Part shown: in pieces, positions 28,715-38,627 of the stretch
How the letters are laid out: the number at the start of each line of letters is the position of its first letter
Numbering within the stretch: position 1 is the stretch's first letter
Assembly (NCBI RefSeq): GCF_002019595.1
Contig: NZ_KV917369.1
Location: 4,542,624 to 4,606,623, forward strand
Origin: Priestia abyssalis
GTDB taxonomy: Bacteria > Bacillota > Bacilli > Bacillales > Bacillaceae_H
Direction of reading: 5' to 3'
DNA length: 64,000 nucleotides
Program-made: the position numbers and the translations under genes
The notes under the pieces: model-generated
Database searches by the model: none
Seen by the model: only the letters and a program-made list of their open reading frames with translations
Told to the model about the DNA's origin: nothing

Positions 28715-28759
28715 AGGATGAATCAACAGGTATAAAGAGCATACCTGTCGATTCATCCT
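28715..28759. repeat. hairpin repeat, copy 4 (hairpin A only)
   Basis: 19-base arms AGGATGAATCAACAGGTAT (28715-28733) and ATACCTGTCGATTCATCCT (28741-28759), one mismatch, loop AAAGAGC identical to copy 1. It is followed by TCAGTAAA, the sequence that ends hairpin B in copies 1 and 2, as if hairpin B had been lost cleanly. It touches the bkdB stop codon and is oriented against bkdB, in the bkdB-mutA gap. Confidence 0.8.
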
Positions 28760-30034
28760 TCAGTAAATAGAAGTGCGGTCAACTGAAATCGCTTCGATAA
28801 TTTCTTTTACCCTCGCTAAGAATTTCCCGCAAACTAATCCATCCAGGACGCGGTGATCAAGGGACAAACATAAGTTGACCATATCCCTTACGGCAATCAT
28901 GCCGTTATTCATGACGACAGGGCGCTTTACGATCGACTCTATTTGTAAGATGGCGGCCTGTGGATAGTTAATGATTCCCATGGATTGAACAGATCCGAAC
29001 GAGCCTGTATTATTGACCGTAAATGTCCCTCCCTGCATATCCTCAGGGTGCAGCTTGTTGTTTCGCACTTTACCGGCCAATTCCGATATTTCACGTGCAA
29101 TTCCTTTAATTGTTTTCTCATCAGCGTGCTTAATGACCGGAACGAATAAAGCATCCTCTGTTGCTACTGCAATTGAAATATGAATATCTTTCTTTTGGAT
29201 AATCGTATCGCCTGCCCACATCGAATTGATTTGCGGAAATTCCTTTAACGCTTGAGCGACCGCTTTAACGAAGAAGGCAAAATAAGTGAGGTTAAACCCT
29301 TCTTTTTTCTTGAACTCATCTTTAACAGCATTTCGGTATTCCACCAAATTCGTTGCATCTACTTCTACCATCGTCCAGGCATGTGGAATTTCGTGCTTGC
29401 TTCGCAGCATATTGGACGCAATCGCTTTTCGAACACCCGAAACTGGAATTTCCGTATCCCCATTCTGTAATCCTGCTGCAGGAGCGGCAGACAAAGGTTG
29501 CACCTGCGCTATATCCTGAACGGAATTTCGCTGGACAGGCTCTGCTTGTGCTGCCTGTTTGAAATTCTCGGCTGCCGCCGGAATTTGGCCCGTTTCTATA
29601 ACTTTCAATATATCCTTCCTCGTAATCCTTCCGCCCGCTCCCGTTCCTTCTATTTGCTCCAAATCCATGGAATGTTCTTGTGCCAGCTTTAGTACAGCAG
29701 GAGAATACCGGCGCTTTTGGGATGTATCCTTTTGTTCTTCAGTCTCTTTTGTCTCTTCTTGCTTTTGTTCGACAGAAGAAGGCGATACACTTCCCTCCAC
29801 TTCCATCAAGCAAATCACTTCTCCCACTGCCAATGTATCACCTTCTTGGGCAGTCAGTTCCTTAATGATCCCTGAAAAAGACGAGGGAACTTCTGCATTC
29901 ACCTTATCCGTCATGACTTCAGCGATGGGGTCATATTTATTGACGCGATCTCCGGCTGAAACGAGCCACTTGCTTATCGTTCCTTCCGTGACGCTTTCTC
30001 CAAGCTGAGGCATAGTGAGTTTTTCAACAGCCAT
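28760..30034 (-). CDS. bkdB: branched-chain 2-oxo acid dehydrogenase E2 (dihydrolipoyl transacylase)
   Basis: Core subunit of the BCKDH complex, forming acyl-CoA from isobutyryl, 2-methylbutyryl or isovaleryl groups. It has 424 residues: a lipoyl domain with Lys44 in TDKVNAE, an E3/E1-binding domain (YSPAVLKLAQEHSMDLEQIE..GRITRKDI, about 110-145), and a catalytic domain with LSLDHRVLDG near the C-terminus. It is the last bkd gene, 17 bases after bkdAB. The products also feed branched-chain fatty acid priming. Confidence 0.94.
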   Translation of the reverse strand: MAVEKLTMPQLGESVTEGTISKWLVSAGDRVNKYDPIAEVMTDKVNAEVPSSFSGIIKELTAQEGDTLAVGEVICLMEVEGSVSPSSVEQKQEETKETEEQKDTSQKRRYSPAVLKLAQEHSMDLEQIEGTGAGGRITRKDILKVIETGQIPAAAENFKQAAQAEPVQRNSVQDIAQVQPLSAAPAAGLQNGDTEIPVSGVRKAIASNMLRSKHEIPHAWTMVEVDATNLVEYRNAVKDEFKKKEGFNLTYFAFFVKAVAQALKEFPQINSMWAGDTIIQKKDIHISIAVATEDALFVPVIKHADEKTIKGIAREISELAGKVRNNKLHPEDMQGGTFTVNNTGSFGSVQSMGIINYPQAAILQIESIVKRPVVMNNGMIAVRDMVNLCLSLDHRVLDGLVCGKFLARVKEIIEAISVDRTSIY

Positions 30035-30051
30035 ACGTAAAACCTCCCTTG

Positions 30052-31035
30052 TTAAAACTCTGCTAATTCACGCATTGCTTTTTCTACTTTCTCAGGATTG
30101 ACCATAAAGAATTTTTCCATCGTAGGAGCGTATGGCATGGCTGGAATATCAGGACCAGCCAACCGTTGAATCGGCGCATCCAATTCAAACAGACAATGTT
30201 CGGCTATAATGGCAGCCACTTCGCTCATGATGCTGCCTTCTTTGTTATCTTCCGTTATGAGCAATACTTTCCCAGTTTTAGAAGCCGCTTCAATAATCGC
30301 CTCTTTATCCAATGGATAAACCGTGCGCAAATCAAGAATATGGGCAGAAATTCCGTCAGCAGCAAGTTTTTCTGCCGCTTGTAACGCAAAGTGCACACAT
30401 AATCCATATGTGATGACGGTAATATCCTCACCTTCACGTTTTACATCTGCTTTGCCGATTGGCAATACATAATCACCTTCGGGAACTTCCCCTTTAATTA
30501 ATCGATAAGCCCGTTTATGTTCAAAGAATAAAACAGGGTCTTCATCTCGAATGGCCGCTTTCAGTAATCCTTTCACATCATAAGGGGTAGAAGGCATCAC
30601 GATCTTCAAACCCGGCTGGTTGGCAAACATCGCTTCAACGGATTGGGAATGATAAAGAGCCCCGTGCACCCCGCCGCCATACGGTGCCCGAATGGTAATG
30701 GGACAATTCCAATCATTGTTGGAGCGATAGCGGATTCTTGCTGCTTCTGATACGATTTGGTTAACAGCCGGCATAATAAAATCGGCAAATTGAATTTCGG
30801 CGATCGGACGCATGCCATACATCGCCGCTCCAATGCCAACCCCTACAATAGCGGATTCGGCTAATGGGGTATCTATGACCCTCTGTTCACCAAATTGTTC
30901 ATATAGTCCGTTTGTGGCTTTAAATACGCCGCCCTTTCGCCCGACATCCTCCCCAAGTACAAATACTTGAGAATCTCTTTCCATCTCTTCTCTTATAGCC
31001 ATCGTGACAGCATCTATATATGAAATAACTGGCAT
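30052..31035 (-). CDS. bkdAB: branched-chain 2-oxo acid dehydrogenase E1 beta
   Basis: Beta chain of the thiamine-diphosphate E1 component. It has 327 residues from the ATG at 31035, which has AGGGGGAG upstream; the longer in-frame start lies inside bkdAA and has no site. Conserved transketolase-like segments are FVLGEDVGRKGGVFKAT, DTPLAESAIVGVGIGAA, EIQFADFIMPA, APYGGGVHGALYHSQS and LRTVYPLDKEAI. It works with BkdAA, BkdB and LpdV in one multienzyme complex. Confidence 0.94.
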   Translation of the reverse strand: MPVISYIDAVTMAIREEMERDSQVFVLGEDVGRKGGVFKATNGLYEQFGEQRVIDTPLAESAIVGVGIGAAMYGMRPIAEIQFADFIMPAVNQIVSEAARIRYRSNNDWNCPITIRAPYGGGVHGALYHSQSVEAMFANQPGLKIVMPSTPYDVKGLLKAAIRDEDPVLFFEHKRAYRLIKGEVPEGDYVLPIGKADVKREGEDITVITYGLCVHFALQAAEKLAADGISAHILDLRTVYPLDKEAIIEAASKTGKVLLITEDNKEGSIMSEVAAIIAEHCLFELDAPIQRLAGPDIPAMPYAPTMEKFFMVNPEKVEKAMRELAEF

Positions 31036-31048
31036 CCTCTTCTCCCCC

Positions 31049-32044
31049 TCACTCTGCATAAACATGTTTTAATGCATAGTCGGCTTCTGCATATGGTGCG
31101 CTTTCCGCATGATCCGTCGCTTCATCCACCATACTTGCCACCTTCTTCATTAACGCCGCTTCCTTTTCATCCGTTAACACTCCGGTCTCTTTTAAATAAG
31201 AAGCAAATTTTCCAATCGGATCATTTTGTTTGGCTTCCATGCGCTCTTCTTCCGCGCGGTAGGCACGGTCATCATCATCGCTTGAATGAGCCGTAAGCCG
31301 ATACGATACAGCTTCAATCAAAGTCGGGCCCTCTCCTCTTCTCGCACGATCTGCCGCTTCTTTGACAGCTTGATAGACTTCCAACGGATCTGTTCCGTCG
31401 ACCGTAATTCCCGGCATCCCATATCCGATGGCACGATCAGACACTTTTTCGCAAGCGAGCTGCTTTTCAATCGGAACTGAAATGGCGTATTTATTATTTT
31501 CACACATGAATATCACAGGAAGTTTATGAACACCGGCAAAGTTGGCTCCCTCATGGAAATCTCCTTGGTTTGAGGACCCTTCACCAAATGTAACAAAACT
31601 GACGAGGTCCTTCCCTTCCATTTTCGCTGCGAGCGCAATGCCGACTGCATGTGGAACTTGCGTCGTAACAGGAGAAGAACCTGTCACGATCCGGTATTTT
31701 TTGCTGCCAAAGTGCCCCGGCATTTGCCGTCCTCCCGAGTTCGGATCCCCAGCCTTCGCAAATCCGGACAGCATGATATCTCTCGCTGTCTGGCCAAATG
31801 TTAAGACGACCCCCATGTCCCGATAATAAGGAAGAACATAGTCTTTTTCTTTATCCAACGCAAAGGCAGCTCCCACTTGAGCCGCCTCCTGCCCCTGGCA
31901 GGAAATGACAAACGGAACTTTCCCCGCTCGATTCAATAACCACATGCGCTCATCGATTTTCCGGGCTAACAGCATCGTTTCAAACATATTGATGACTTGC
32001 TCATCCGTTAATCCAAGTTCCTCATGACGTTTTACCATCGTCAT
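31049..32044 (-). CDS. bkdAA: branched-chain 2-oxo acid dehydrogenase E1 alpha
   Basis: Alpha chain of E1, decarboxylating branched 2-oxo acids with thiamine diphosphate. It has 331 residues. The diphosphate-binding motif is in VTFGEGSSNQGDFHEGANFAGVHKLPVIFMCENNKYA (residues about 150-185), and the phosphorylation-loop-like YRLTAHSSDDDDRAYR follows. It lies between lpdV and bkdAB with short spacing. Confidence 0.94.
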   Translation of the reverse strand: MTMVKRHEELGLTDEQVINMFETMLLARKIDERMWLLNRAGKVPFVISCQGQEAAQVGAAFALDKEKDYVLPYYRDMGVVLTFGQTARDIMLSGFAKAGDPNSGGRQMPGHFGSKKYRIVTGSSPVTTQVPHAVGIALAAKMEGKDLVSFVTFGEGSSNQGDFHEGANFAGVHKLPVIFMCENNKYAISVPIEKQLACEKVSDRAIGYGMPGITVDGTDPLEVYQAVKEAADRARRGEGPTLIEAVSYRLTAHSSDDDDRAYRAEEERMEAKQNDPIGKFASYLKETGVLTDEKEAALMKKVASMVDEATDHAESAPYAEADYALKHVYAE

Positions 32045-32061
32045 CTCCTCCTTAAGTCCCT

Positions 32062-33483
32062 TTAAAAATGAATTGATTTCCCATCAACGGCCAGCGCTGC
32101 TTCTCCTATCGCTTCCGATAAGCTCGGATGCGGGTGAATAGTGTGTCCAATTTCCCAAGGAGTTGCATCCAACACTTTAGCAAGACCCGCTTCAGAAATC
32201 ATATCCGTCACATGCGGACCAATCATATGGATTCCTAAAAGATCTTGTGTGTCCCGATCGGCAATTATTTTGACAAATCCCTCTGACTCTCCATGGATAA
32301 GGGCCTTCCCAATGGCTTTGAAAGGGAATTTTCCCACTTTTACCGAATAACCTTTCTCCGTCGCTTCTTGTTCCGTTAATCCTATGCTCGCCACTTCTGG
32401 ACTGCTGTAAACACACTTTGCAATCATTTCATACTTTAAAGGCAGCGTTTTTTCTCCCGCCATATGCTCCACAGCCACTATTCCCTCATGTGCCGCAACA
32501 TGGGCAAGCTGCATTCCGCCTATTACATCGCCAATGGCGTAAATATGCGACTCTTTCGTTTGATAAAATGAATTGGTTTGAATAAATCCGTTCTCAATCA
32601 TGATATCTGTATTTTCAAGTCCGATATTCTCGATATTTGCCTGCCTCCCGACAGACACAAGCAGTTTATCCGCTTTGACTTCTTTCATTTCTCCTTGAAC
32701 TTCAGCTTGAATGATAATTCCGTTCTGAATTTGCAAAGTATCGGGAAGTACCTTTGCATTCGTCATGATGGCCACACCTTTTTTCGTTAACAGCCGCTCC
32801 ATCTCTTTTGAAACCTCATAATCCTCTGTCGGTAAAATACGGTCACTGTATTCCATAACAGTGACATCCACATCGAAATCCCGCAGCATTGAAGCCCATT
32901 CAATGCCAATCACCCCGCCGCCTGCAATCGCAATGGAGGAAGGAAGCTCAGACATTTGCAGCGCCTCATCTGAAGTCATCACATATTGTCCATCTATCTC
33001 TAGCCCAGGTAATGTCCGCGGTCTGGAACCCGTTGCAACTAGAACGTTTTTCGGTAAAATCATCTGATTTTCTTCTCCGCTGTTCAATTCAACCGAAATC
33101 GTGCCAGGCATGGGAGAAAAAATCGAAGGGCCCAAAATTCGCCCAATCCCTTCATAGACATCAATTTTCCCTTTTTTCATAAGGTACTGAATTCCGTTAT
33201 GGAGCTGATTGATGATAGACTGCTTTCTTTCCTGGACTTTCGAAAAATCCAATTTCACAGACTCTGTCATTACCCCGAATTCTGCTGCCCGTTTTGTGGC
33301 AGTGTACACTTCGGCGCTTTTTAAAAGTGTCTTACTTGGGATGCAGCCGTTGTGTAAACACGTGCCTCCTAGATGTTTTTTCTCAACGACCGCTACGGTT
33401 AAACCAAGCTGGGCTGCACGAATCGCTGCCACATATCCGCCTGTTCCCCCACCGAGAACGGCCAAGTCGTATTCCACTGTCAT
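32062..33483 (-). CDS. lpdV: dihydrolipoyl dehydrogenase (E3) of the BCKDH complex
   Basis: FAD enzyme re-oxidising the lipoyl groups of BkdB with NAD+. It has 473 residues from the ATG at 33483 (GGAGGG upstream). FAD binding is at LAVLGGGTGGYVAA, the redox disulfide Cys42/Cys47 in GGTCLHNGCIPSK, NAD binding in IAIAGGGVIGIEWAS, and the C-terminal His-Glu pair in HTIHPHPSLSEA. The bkd location identifies it as LpdV rather than the pyruvate-dehydrogenase E3. Confidence 0.93.
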   Translation of the reverse strand: MTVEYDLAVLGGGTGGYVAAIRAAQLGLTVAVVEKKHLGGTCLHNGCIPSKTLLKSAEVYTATKRAAEFGVMTESVKLDFSKVQERKQSIINQLHNGIQYLMKKGKIDVYEGIGRILGPSIFSPMPGTISVELNSGEENQMILPKNVLVATGSRPRTLPGLEIDGQYVMTSDEALQMSELPSSIAIAGGGVIGIEWASMLRDFDVDVTVMEYSDRILPTEDYEVSKEMERLLTKKGVAIMTNAKVLPDTLQIQNGIIIQAEVQGEMKEVKADKLLVSVGRQANIENIGLENTDIMIENGFIQTNSFYQTKESHIYAIGDVIGGMQLAHVAAHEGIVAVEHMAGEKTLPLKYEMIAKCVYSSPEVASIGLTEQEATEKGYSVKVGKFPFKAIGKALIHGESEGFVKIIADRDTQDLLGIHMIGPHVTDMISEAGLAKVLDATPWEIGHTIHPHPSLSEAIGEAALAVDGKSIHF

Positions 33484-33500
33484 AACACAATCCCTCCTTA

Positions 33501-34610
33501 TCACTGAAATACTGTCGTGTTCACCTTATTTTCTGTATAATGTTTTACTTGTTCCTTACCAAACAGTACGCGCAAGGCACCTTCTGCAAGGGCCTGCAAC
33601 TCATTTTCACCCGGATGGACGGTAACATCAGCAATCCAATTCACTCGGTCTATAATAAGGTGTACGAACGACTTTGCATGTGCTAAATCGCCTGTCAATA
33701 TGATGGCATCCACTTTTCCGTGAATAGCTGTACTTGCTGCTCCAATCTCTTTGGCAATTTGATACGCCATACCCTCGAATACAATTCGGGCCTTTTCATT
33801 TCCTGAATCAATCATTTTCTCTACTTTCCGTATATCCGATGTGCCTAAATATCCTGCAAGTCCCCCTTGCCCGACAAGCATTTCCATCACTTCATTATGA
33901 TAATAATTACCAGAGTAACAAAGAGCTACTAAATCTCCTGCCGGAACCGTACCTGCACGTTCCGGACTGAATGGACCATCTCCATGCAATCCATTGTTTA
34001 CGTCAATTACTTTGCCGCGCTTATGCACGCCGACAGTGATTCCGTCCCCCATATGAACAACGATTAAATTTAAGTCTTCGTATCGTTTATTTAGTTCTTT
34101 TGCTGTACGCCTTGCGGCCGCTTTTTGATTCAAGGCGTGAAAAATGCTTTTTCGTTCAATGACAGGTATACCCGATAAGCGGGCATACGGCTCCAGTTCA
34201 TCCACTACCACAGGGTCAACAATAAAGGCGGGAATATTGAGTCCTGAAGCGATTTCGTGAGCAATGATTCCTCCTAAATTGGAAACATGCTGTCCTGCAT
34301 ATCCCCGCTTTAAATCACTTATCATAAGCTCATTCACTTCATAAGTGCCGCCTTCAATCGGTCTTAACAATCCTCCGCGTCCGCATACGGCATCCAGTTT
34401 GGAAAGATTAATCCCTTCACAATCAAGAGCCTGGAGAACTGTTTCTTTTCTAAAAACATACTGATCAATAATCGTTTTATACTTGCTTAAGTCACCGCTG
34501 TCATAATGAACCGTTTTCTCAAAGATGAGACGTTCATTTTGAAAAACCCCCATTTTAGTAGACAAAGAACCTGGATTAAGCGTCAGGATACGATAATCTT
34601 TCGTGTCCAA
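33501..34610 (-). CDS. buk: butyrate kinase (branched-chain acyl kinase)
   Basis: Acetokinase-family enzyme interconverting acyl phosphate and acid with ADP/ATP. It has 369 residues with [15 protein letters not shown] at the N-terminus, [19 protein letters not shown] and [20 protein letters not shown]. The start is TTG with AGGAGG seven bases upstream. In B. subtilis buk works with ptb, which makes the acyl phosphate from acyl-CoA; ptb is absent from this operon, so the source of its substrate is unclear here. Confidence 0.93.
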   Translation of the reverse strand: MDTKDYRILTLNPGSLSTKMGVFQNERLIFEKTVHYDSGDLSKYKTIIDQYVFRKETVLQALDCEGINLSKLDAVCGRGGLLRPIEGGTYEVNELMISDLKRGYAGQHVSNLGGIIAHEIASGLNIPAFIVDPVVVDELEPYARLSGIPVIERKSIFHALNQKAAARRTAKELNKRYEDLNLIVVHMGDGITVGVHKRGKVIDVNNGLHGDGPFSPERAGTVPAGDLVALCYSGNYYHNEVMEMLVGQGGLAGYLGTSDIRKVEKMIDSGNEKARIVFEGMAYQIAKEIGAASTAIHGKVDAIILTGDLAHAKSFVHLIIDRVNWIADVTVHPGENELQALAEGALRVLFGKEQVKHYTENKVNTTVFQ

Positions 34611-34651
34611 CTTTAAACCTCCTAAGTCGTAAGATACATCCGCAAACGATG

Positions 34652-35755
34652 TTAACTATGTCGACGGCGGCTCAAAATGTGATGGTTGTTTTGCAAAAAT
34701 TGACTGCGTGAATTTCTCATTCGTTCAATTCGTTCTTCCGCTAATCGATCTGCGGCGGCATATGTTGGAATTCCGTCCCGTTTCGCAATCTCCATCACAC
34801 GTTCAATGTTAGAATAGATTCCTTCAACCTTTTTTAAAGCACGTTCATGATTATAGCCGTACAGTTCATCTGCCACGTTGATGACTCCTCCAGCATTAAT
34901 GACGTAATCGGGAGCGTAAATGATTCCCATCTCATGAATGAGGTCTCCATGACGGGTTTCTTTTAATTGATTATTGGCTGCCCCTGCAACCACTTTCGCT
35001 TTTAGCTGCGGAATGGTCGTATCATTAATGGTCGCTCCCAATGCGCATGGAGCATAAATATCACAATCCACTCCATAAATATCGTTTGGATCGACAGCTG
35101 TTGCCCCGAACGCTTCCACAGCGCGTTGAATGGCTTCTTTCTGGATATCTGTCACAATAAGCTTAGCCCCTTCTTCATACAAATGTTTGCAAAGGTTAAA
35201 CGCAACATTTCCTACTCCTTGTACAGCAATAACTTTTCCTTCAAGGGAGTCTGTGCCAAACGCTTCTTTGGCAGCAGCCTTCATCCCCTTATAAACTCCG
35301 TAAGCCGTAACGGGAGATGGGTTTCCTGAAGAGCCAAACGCAGGAGAAACTCCTGTGACATAATCGGTTTCCTGATAAATGATGTCCATGTCTTCTACCG
35401 TTGTACCGACATCTTCGGCTGTAATGTAGCGGCCGTTTAACCCTTGAATGTAACGTCCAAACGCCCGAAACATTTCTTCATTCTTCTCTTTTCTGGGGTC
35501 ACCAATAATGACTGTTTTTCCTCCTCCCAAGTTCAATCCCGCAACGGCATTTTTATACGTCATCCCTCTTGCCAAACGAAGGGCATCTTCAATGGCCGCG
35601 TCTTCTGATTCATATGTCCACATCCTCGTCCCGCCAAGAGCCGGACCTAATGTCGTATCATGAATCGCAATAATGGCTTTTAGCCCTGACTGCTCATCTT
35701 GACAAAAAGCCAATTGTTCATAATCATATTTTTCCATGTATTTAAAGATTTCCAT
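34652..35755 (-). CDS. bcd: branched-chain amino acid (leucine) dehydrogenase
   Basis: Oxidatively deaminates Leu, Ile and Val to 2-oxo acids with NAD+. It has 367 residues. The N-terminal substrate domain carries PALGGTRMW and the catalytic Lys region [15 protein letters not shown]; the Rossmann motif is [15 protein letters not shown], and ITAEDVGTT is present. The second ATG is chosen because AGGAGG is seven bases before it and only one base before the first ATG. It is the first gene of the operon here, 190 bases behind a sigma-54 promoter. Confidence 0.93.
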   Translation of the reverse strand: MEIFKYMEKYDYEQLAFCQDEQSGLKAIIAIHDTTLGPALGGTRMWTYESEDAAIEDALRLARGMTYKNAVAGLNLGGGKTVIIGDPRKEKNEEMFRAFGRYIQGLNGRYITAEDVGTTVEDMDIIYQETDYVTGVSPAFGSSGNPSPVTAYGVYKGMKAAAKEAFGTDSLEGKVIAVQGVGNVAFNLCKHLYEEGAKLIVTDIQKEAIQRAVEAFGATAVDPNDIYGVDCDIYAPCALGATINDTTIPQLKAKVVAGAANNQLKETRHGDLIHEMGIIYAPDYVINAGGVINVADELYGYNHERALKKVEGIYSNIERVMEIAKRDGIPTYAAADRLAEERIERMRNSRSQFLQNNHHILSRRRHS

Positions 35756-35944
35756 TTTCATTCCTCCTGGTTGTTGTGATTGCTTGATGTCTTAGCTGTA
35801 CACATAAAATTAAAATTTCTTCGATTGTCCTAAGTTTTGAATGGAGATTTTATTGACCGTTCATGCAGGATAGCTTGAACATACATTCATCGGGAGGTGA
35901 TGCCTGTTAGAGCCAAATAATCTGTATTACTCACATTACTAATC

Positions 35945-35963
35945 ATGCAAGAAGAATGCCAAA
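35945..35963 (-). promoter_or_regulatory. sigma-54 (SigL) promoter of the bkd operon
   Basis: On the minus strand TTTGGCATTCTTCTTGCATG matches the -24/-12 consensus TTGGCAC-N5-TTGCA with the invariant GG and GC in place. It points towards bcd, and the adjacent upstream gene encodes a sigma-54 activator (BkdR), as in B. subtilis. The leader of about 170 bases to bcd contains no recognisable gene or ptb remnant. Confidence 0.9.
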
Positions 35964-35994
35964 CTACTAATACACTCTTATCATGTTTCCACCT

Positions 35995-36046
35995 AAAAAA
36001 AGCATGCAATAAATTGCACAGTAAGCAATTTATTGCATGCTTTTTT
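35995..36046 (-). terminator. bkdR terminator, possibly also BkdR operator
   Basis: AAAAAAAGCATGCAATAAATTGC (split around 35995-36017) pairs with the segment 36025-36046, loop ACAGTAA, with T run on the minus strand; it overlaps the bkdR 3' end. Each arm contains a near-dyad, GCAATAAATTGC (36006-36017) and GCAATTTATTGC (36025-36036). They sit about 45-90 bases upstream of the sigma-54 promoter, where an enhancer-type operator would be expected. Confidence 0.85.
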
Positions 36047-38102
36047 CTTCAATTTGATATTTCTCAAGCTTATAATACAAAGATCTGATTGAAATCCCCA
36101 AATGGCGGGCCGTTTTTGTTTTATTTCCATTATGTTTTTTTAGTACTTCCTCAATAATAGACGCTTCATACTTTTCAATTAAAGATGCCAGTGTCTCTTC
36201 CCCTTCAATAGAGGCATTCTCCCCTGCATGATTTCCTTGTTCCTTTACAAGAGTTTGCAACGGCGGGATATGGTGGACGTCAATCCATAATTCGCTGTAA
36301 TTCATATAAATCATCGCCCTGCCTAACACGTTTTCCAATTCTCGGACATTTCCTGGCCAATCATATTTTTGCAACAGCTGAACAGCTTCTGTTGTAACCC
36401 CCTCTACACGGCGTCCATAGTCTTGATTGATCTTCGTAATTAATCGAAGAGCAATCTGTTCGATGTCTTCCTTATGATGTCGAAGAGGAGGAATGAAAAT
36501 AGGAATTTTATTGAGCCGGTAATATAAATCCTCCCTTATTTCTCCAGAAACCATTCCCTTTTCTAAGTTTACATTTGTCGCGGCAATAATTCGCACGTTA
36601 ATGGAAATGGGTGTCGTCCCTCCAACGCGGACGATTTCGCTTTCTTGAAGAACCCTCAATAATTTCGCTTGCATGTGGGCCGATAATTCACCAATTTCGT
36701 CTAAAAAAATGCTGCCGTTATTCGCTTCTTCAAATAACCCTCTCTTTCCGCCTCGTCTAGCCCCCGAAAATGCTCCCTCTTCATATCCAAACAGCTCGCT
36801 TTCCAATAAAGACTCTGAGAGCGCTGCACAATTTACCCGCACAAATTTGTTATATTTTCGATCACTCGCATTATGAATGGCATGTGCAAACAATTCTTTC
36901 CCTGTTCCCGATTCTCCACGCAACAACACCGTCGCCGGAGTATTAGCCGCCATTTTCGCTTGTTCTACGGCGATCCGAAACTCTTCTGACGTTCCAATAA
37001 TATCTTCAAATGAGTATTTTGCTTCAAGTGTCCGAATAATTTGCCTCGCCCGGTTCAATTCATTCGTTAATAATTGAATTTCTGACATATCGTGGATAAC
37101 GCCCACGCTTCCTTTCAACTTCCCGTCGACGATGATAGGAGCAACATTCACGATGACATCTTTCCGTTTCGGCCCCACCTTCATTCTTGCTCCTCGCACC
37201 GGCCTTCTTGTTTTCAATACTTTCATATGCATGCTTTCCCCTTCGGAGATGTCTGTTGCAGCCGGTTTCCCGATAACATCTTCTTCTCGGAGACCCGTTA
37301 ACTTCGTATAGGCGGGATTAATCAAAATTCCTCTTCCTTGTTCATCGACAACGGAAATCGCCTCTTCAGATGACTGAATGATCGCCTCAAGCATCGTCTG
37401 AATTTCTTTTAAATTTGTCAGTTCCTCTGCCAAATCCACTACTTCCGTAATATCTTTAAAAATGGAAAACGCTCCAAAAAGCTTGCCTTCTTCATCTACC
37501 ATCGGTATGCGGGAGGTGATGATTTTCCGTCCATTTTGCAATAAAAATTCTTGGTTGCGGTCGCCGTTCCTTGTTTGTAAGACAGCCGGTAATTGACTGC
37601 TTGGAATACAGTCATGAATGTGCTTGCCAAGAACTTCTTCTCTCCGGCAGCCGATCATTCTTTCGGCTCCGTAATTAAAAAGGGTGATAATTCCCTCTTG
37701 ATTGATGACAATCATCCCATCATGTGTAGAGTTAAAAATAAGGTCATGCTTATAAGACTCATCTTTTAATACACGAATAAGCGCTTCTTTCTCTTCCATC
37801 AACACAGCCGTACTGTAGACCACTTCTCTTGGAATCAAAATCATCTTCTCATGACGCTCTTGCTGCAATTCCTCAAAGATTACCGGACTTCCCGTCGCCT
37901 CCACGACAATGTCTATCTGCTCATTTAGAAATGACCGCCAGTCTGTTCCCGTCACGATATTGTATTGCCGGGCCGTTTGCATCCCAGGGGCATCTTCATC
38001 TCGATCTACTATAGCACATACTTTCATCGCTTCTGTTTCAAGCATGATTTTCAAAATCGCCAGACCGCACTTCCCCGCTCCAATAATTAATACTTTCCGC
38101 AT
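36030..38102 (-). CDS. bkdR: sigma-54-dependent transcriptional activator BkdR
   Basis: Activator of the SigL-dependent bkd operon. It has 690 residues: an N-terminal Rossmann-like region ([14 protein letters not shown]), two PAS domains (about 125-235 and 245-360), then an AAA+ domain with Walker [11 protein letters not shown], sigma-54 contact loop [12 protein letters not shown], Walker [13 protein letters not shown], and a Fis-type HTH at the C-terminus ([20 protein letters not shown]). The contact loop is GAFSGA rather than the commoner GAFTGA. The chosen start has GGTGGTG before it. It precedes the operon, as in B. subtilis. Confidence 0.93.
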   Translation of the reverse strand: MRKVLIIGAGKCGLAILKIMLETEAMKVCAIVDRDEDAPGMQTARQYNIVTGTDWRSFLNEQIDIVVEATGSPVIFEELQQERHEKMILIPREVVYSTAVLMEEKEALIRVLKDESYKHDLIFNSTHDGMIVINQEGIITLFNYGAERMIGCRREEVLGKHIHDCIPSSQLPAVLQTRNGDRNQEFLLQNGRKIITSRIPMVDEEGKLFGAFSIFKDITEVVDLAEELTNLKEIQTMLEAIIQSSEEAISVVDEQGRGILINPAYTKLTGLREEDVIGKPAATDISEGESMHMKVLKTRRPVRGARMKVGPKRKDVIVNVAPIIVDGKLKGSVGVIHDMSEIQLLTNELNRARQIIRTLEAKYSFEDIIGTSEEFRIAVEQAKMAANTPATVLLRGESGTGKELFAHAIHNASDRKYNKFVRVNCAALSESLLESELFGYEEGAFSGARRGGKRGLFEEANNGSIFLDEIGELSAHMQAKLLRVLQESEIVRVGGTTPISINVRIIAATNVNLEKGMVSGEIREDLYYRLNKIPIFIPPLRHHKEDIEQIALRLITKINQDYGRRVEGVTTEAVQLLQKYDWPGNVRELENVLGRAMIYMNYSELWIDVHHIPPLQTLVKEQGNHAGENASIEGEETLASLIEKYEASIIEEVLKKHNGNKTKTARHLGISIRSLYYKLEKYQIEEKSMQ

Positions 38103-38218
38103 AATGCACCACCTATCGTATCGTCCATACAAATTTTATATCATGATAGTGTTTCAAAAAGCGGCTTGACAAATTTCTTCGTTCTTATATGATTCAGTTG
38201 AAGGATATTTTTTAGTAC

Positions 38219-38289
38219 GTATTCAAAAAGGGAGAATAAAACGGTCGAGAAGTTCGACATCATTTTTCCAAGACTTTTTGAACAACCTC
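38219..38289. repeat. short internally deleted copy of the MITE-like element
   Basis: Read on the minus strand it begins GAGGTTGTTCAAAAAGTC and continues with TGGAAAAATGA, matching the left end of the 42353-42605 element (GAGGCTGTTCAAAAAGTC then GGGAAAAATGA). It then has TCGAACTTCTCGACCG and CTTTTTGAATA, matching that element's right end (TTGAACTTCTCGGTCC, CTTTTTGAACA). The centre is missing. It lies between bkdR and the DUF2627 gene, near both promoters. Confidence 0.78.
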
Positions 38290-38312
38290 TTTATGAAAGG
38301 ATTTACTGACTC

Positions 38313-38558
38313 ATGATTAGAATCATTGCCCTTCTCGTGCTCCTCATACCAGGGGCTTTCGCTGCATATGGAATTAAATTAATGAGAGATATGGTATTCG
38401 GAATTCTTCAACCCCCATTTACCTCTCTTTTCTTCCAATTTATCGCAGGATTTCTTTTATTCCTGCTAGGTCTCGGTTTTGTAGCCGGATTTATTCTTCA
38501 TCGCGATCGTAAGCAGAATAAAGTTCAAACAAAGTTTCAAAAAAAGAGACCGTTATGA
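38313..38558 (+). CDS. yqzF: small membrane protein, DUF2627 (YqzF-like)
   Basis: An 81-residue protein with two hydrophobic helices (IIALLVLLIPGAFAAYGIKLM and FFQFIAGFLLFLLGLGFVAGFILH) and a basic tail. It matches the DUF2627 family, found next to bkdR in many Bacillus genomes; function unknown. GAAAGGATTTACTG precedes the ATG. It is transcribed away from bkdR and converges on the phosphodiesterase gene through a shared terminator. Confidence 0.85.
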   Translation: MIRIIALLVLLIPGAFAAYGIKLMRDMVFGILQPPFTSLFFQFIAGFLLFLLGLGFVAGFILHRDRKQNKVQTKFQKKRPL

Positions 38559-38627
38559 TTTTGCCCCGCATTAAGGGGCAGTAAGACCCCCACTAATGGA
38601 AGTTTCCTTTATAACCGTCTCTTTTTT
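38541..38627. terminator. bidirectional terminator with a 44-bp repeat in its loop
   Basis: Outer arms AAAAAGAGACCGTTAT (38541-38556) and ATAACCGTCTCTTTTTT (38611-38627) pair with one mismatch and carry A/T runs for both directions. The loop is about 54 bases long and is occupied almost entirely by the 44-bp repeat (38569-38612) shared with 8223-8266. It overlaps the stops of both convergent genes. Confidence 0.85.
38569..38612. repeat. 44-bp repeat, copy 2
   Basis: CATTAAGGGGCAGTAAGACC and the following bases match 8223-8266 at most positions, ending TTTCCTTTAT. Here it fills the loop of the yqzF/phosphodiesterase terminator. Confidence 0.7.

Noticed and set aside
28613-28759. Simple terminator between bkdB and mutA
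   Set aside because: The hairpin has no T run on the transcribed strand and belongs to a repeat family in opposite orientation, so it was listed as a repeat.
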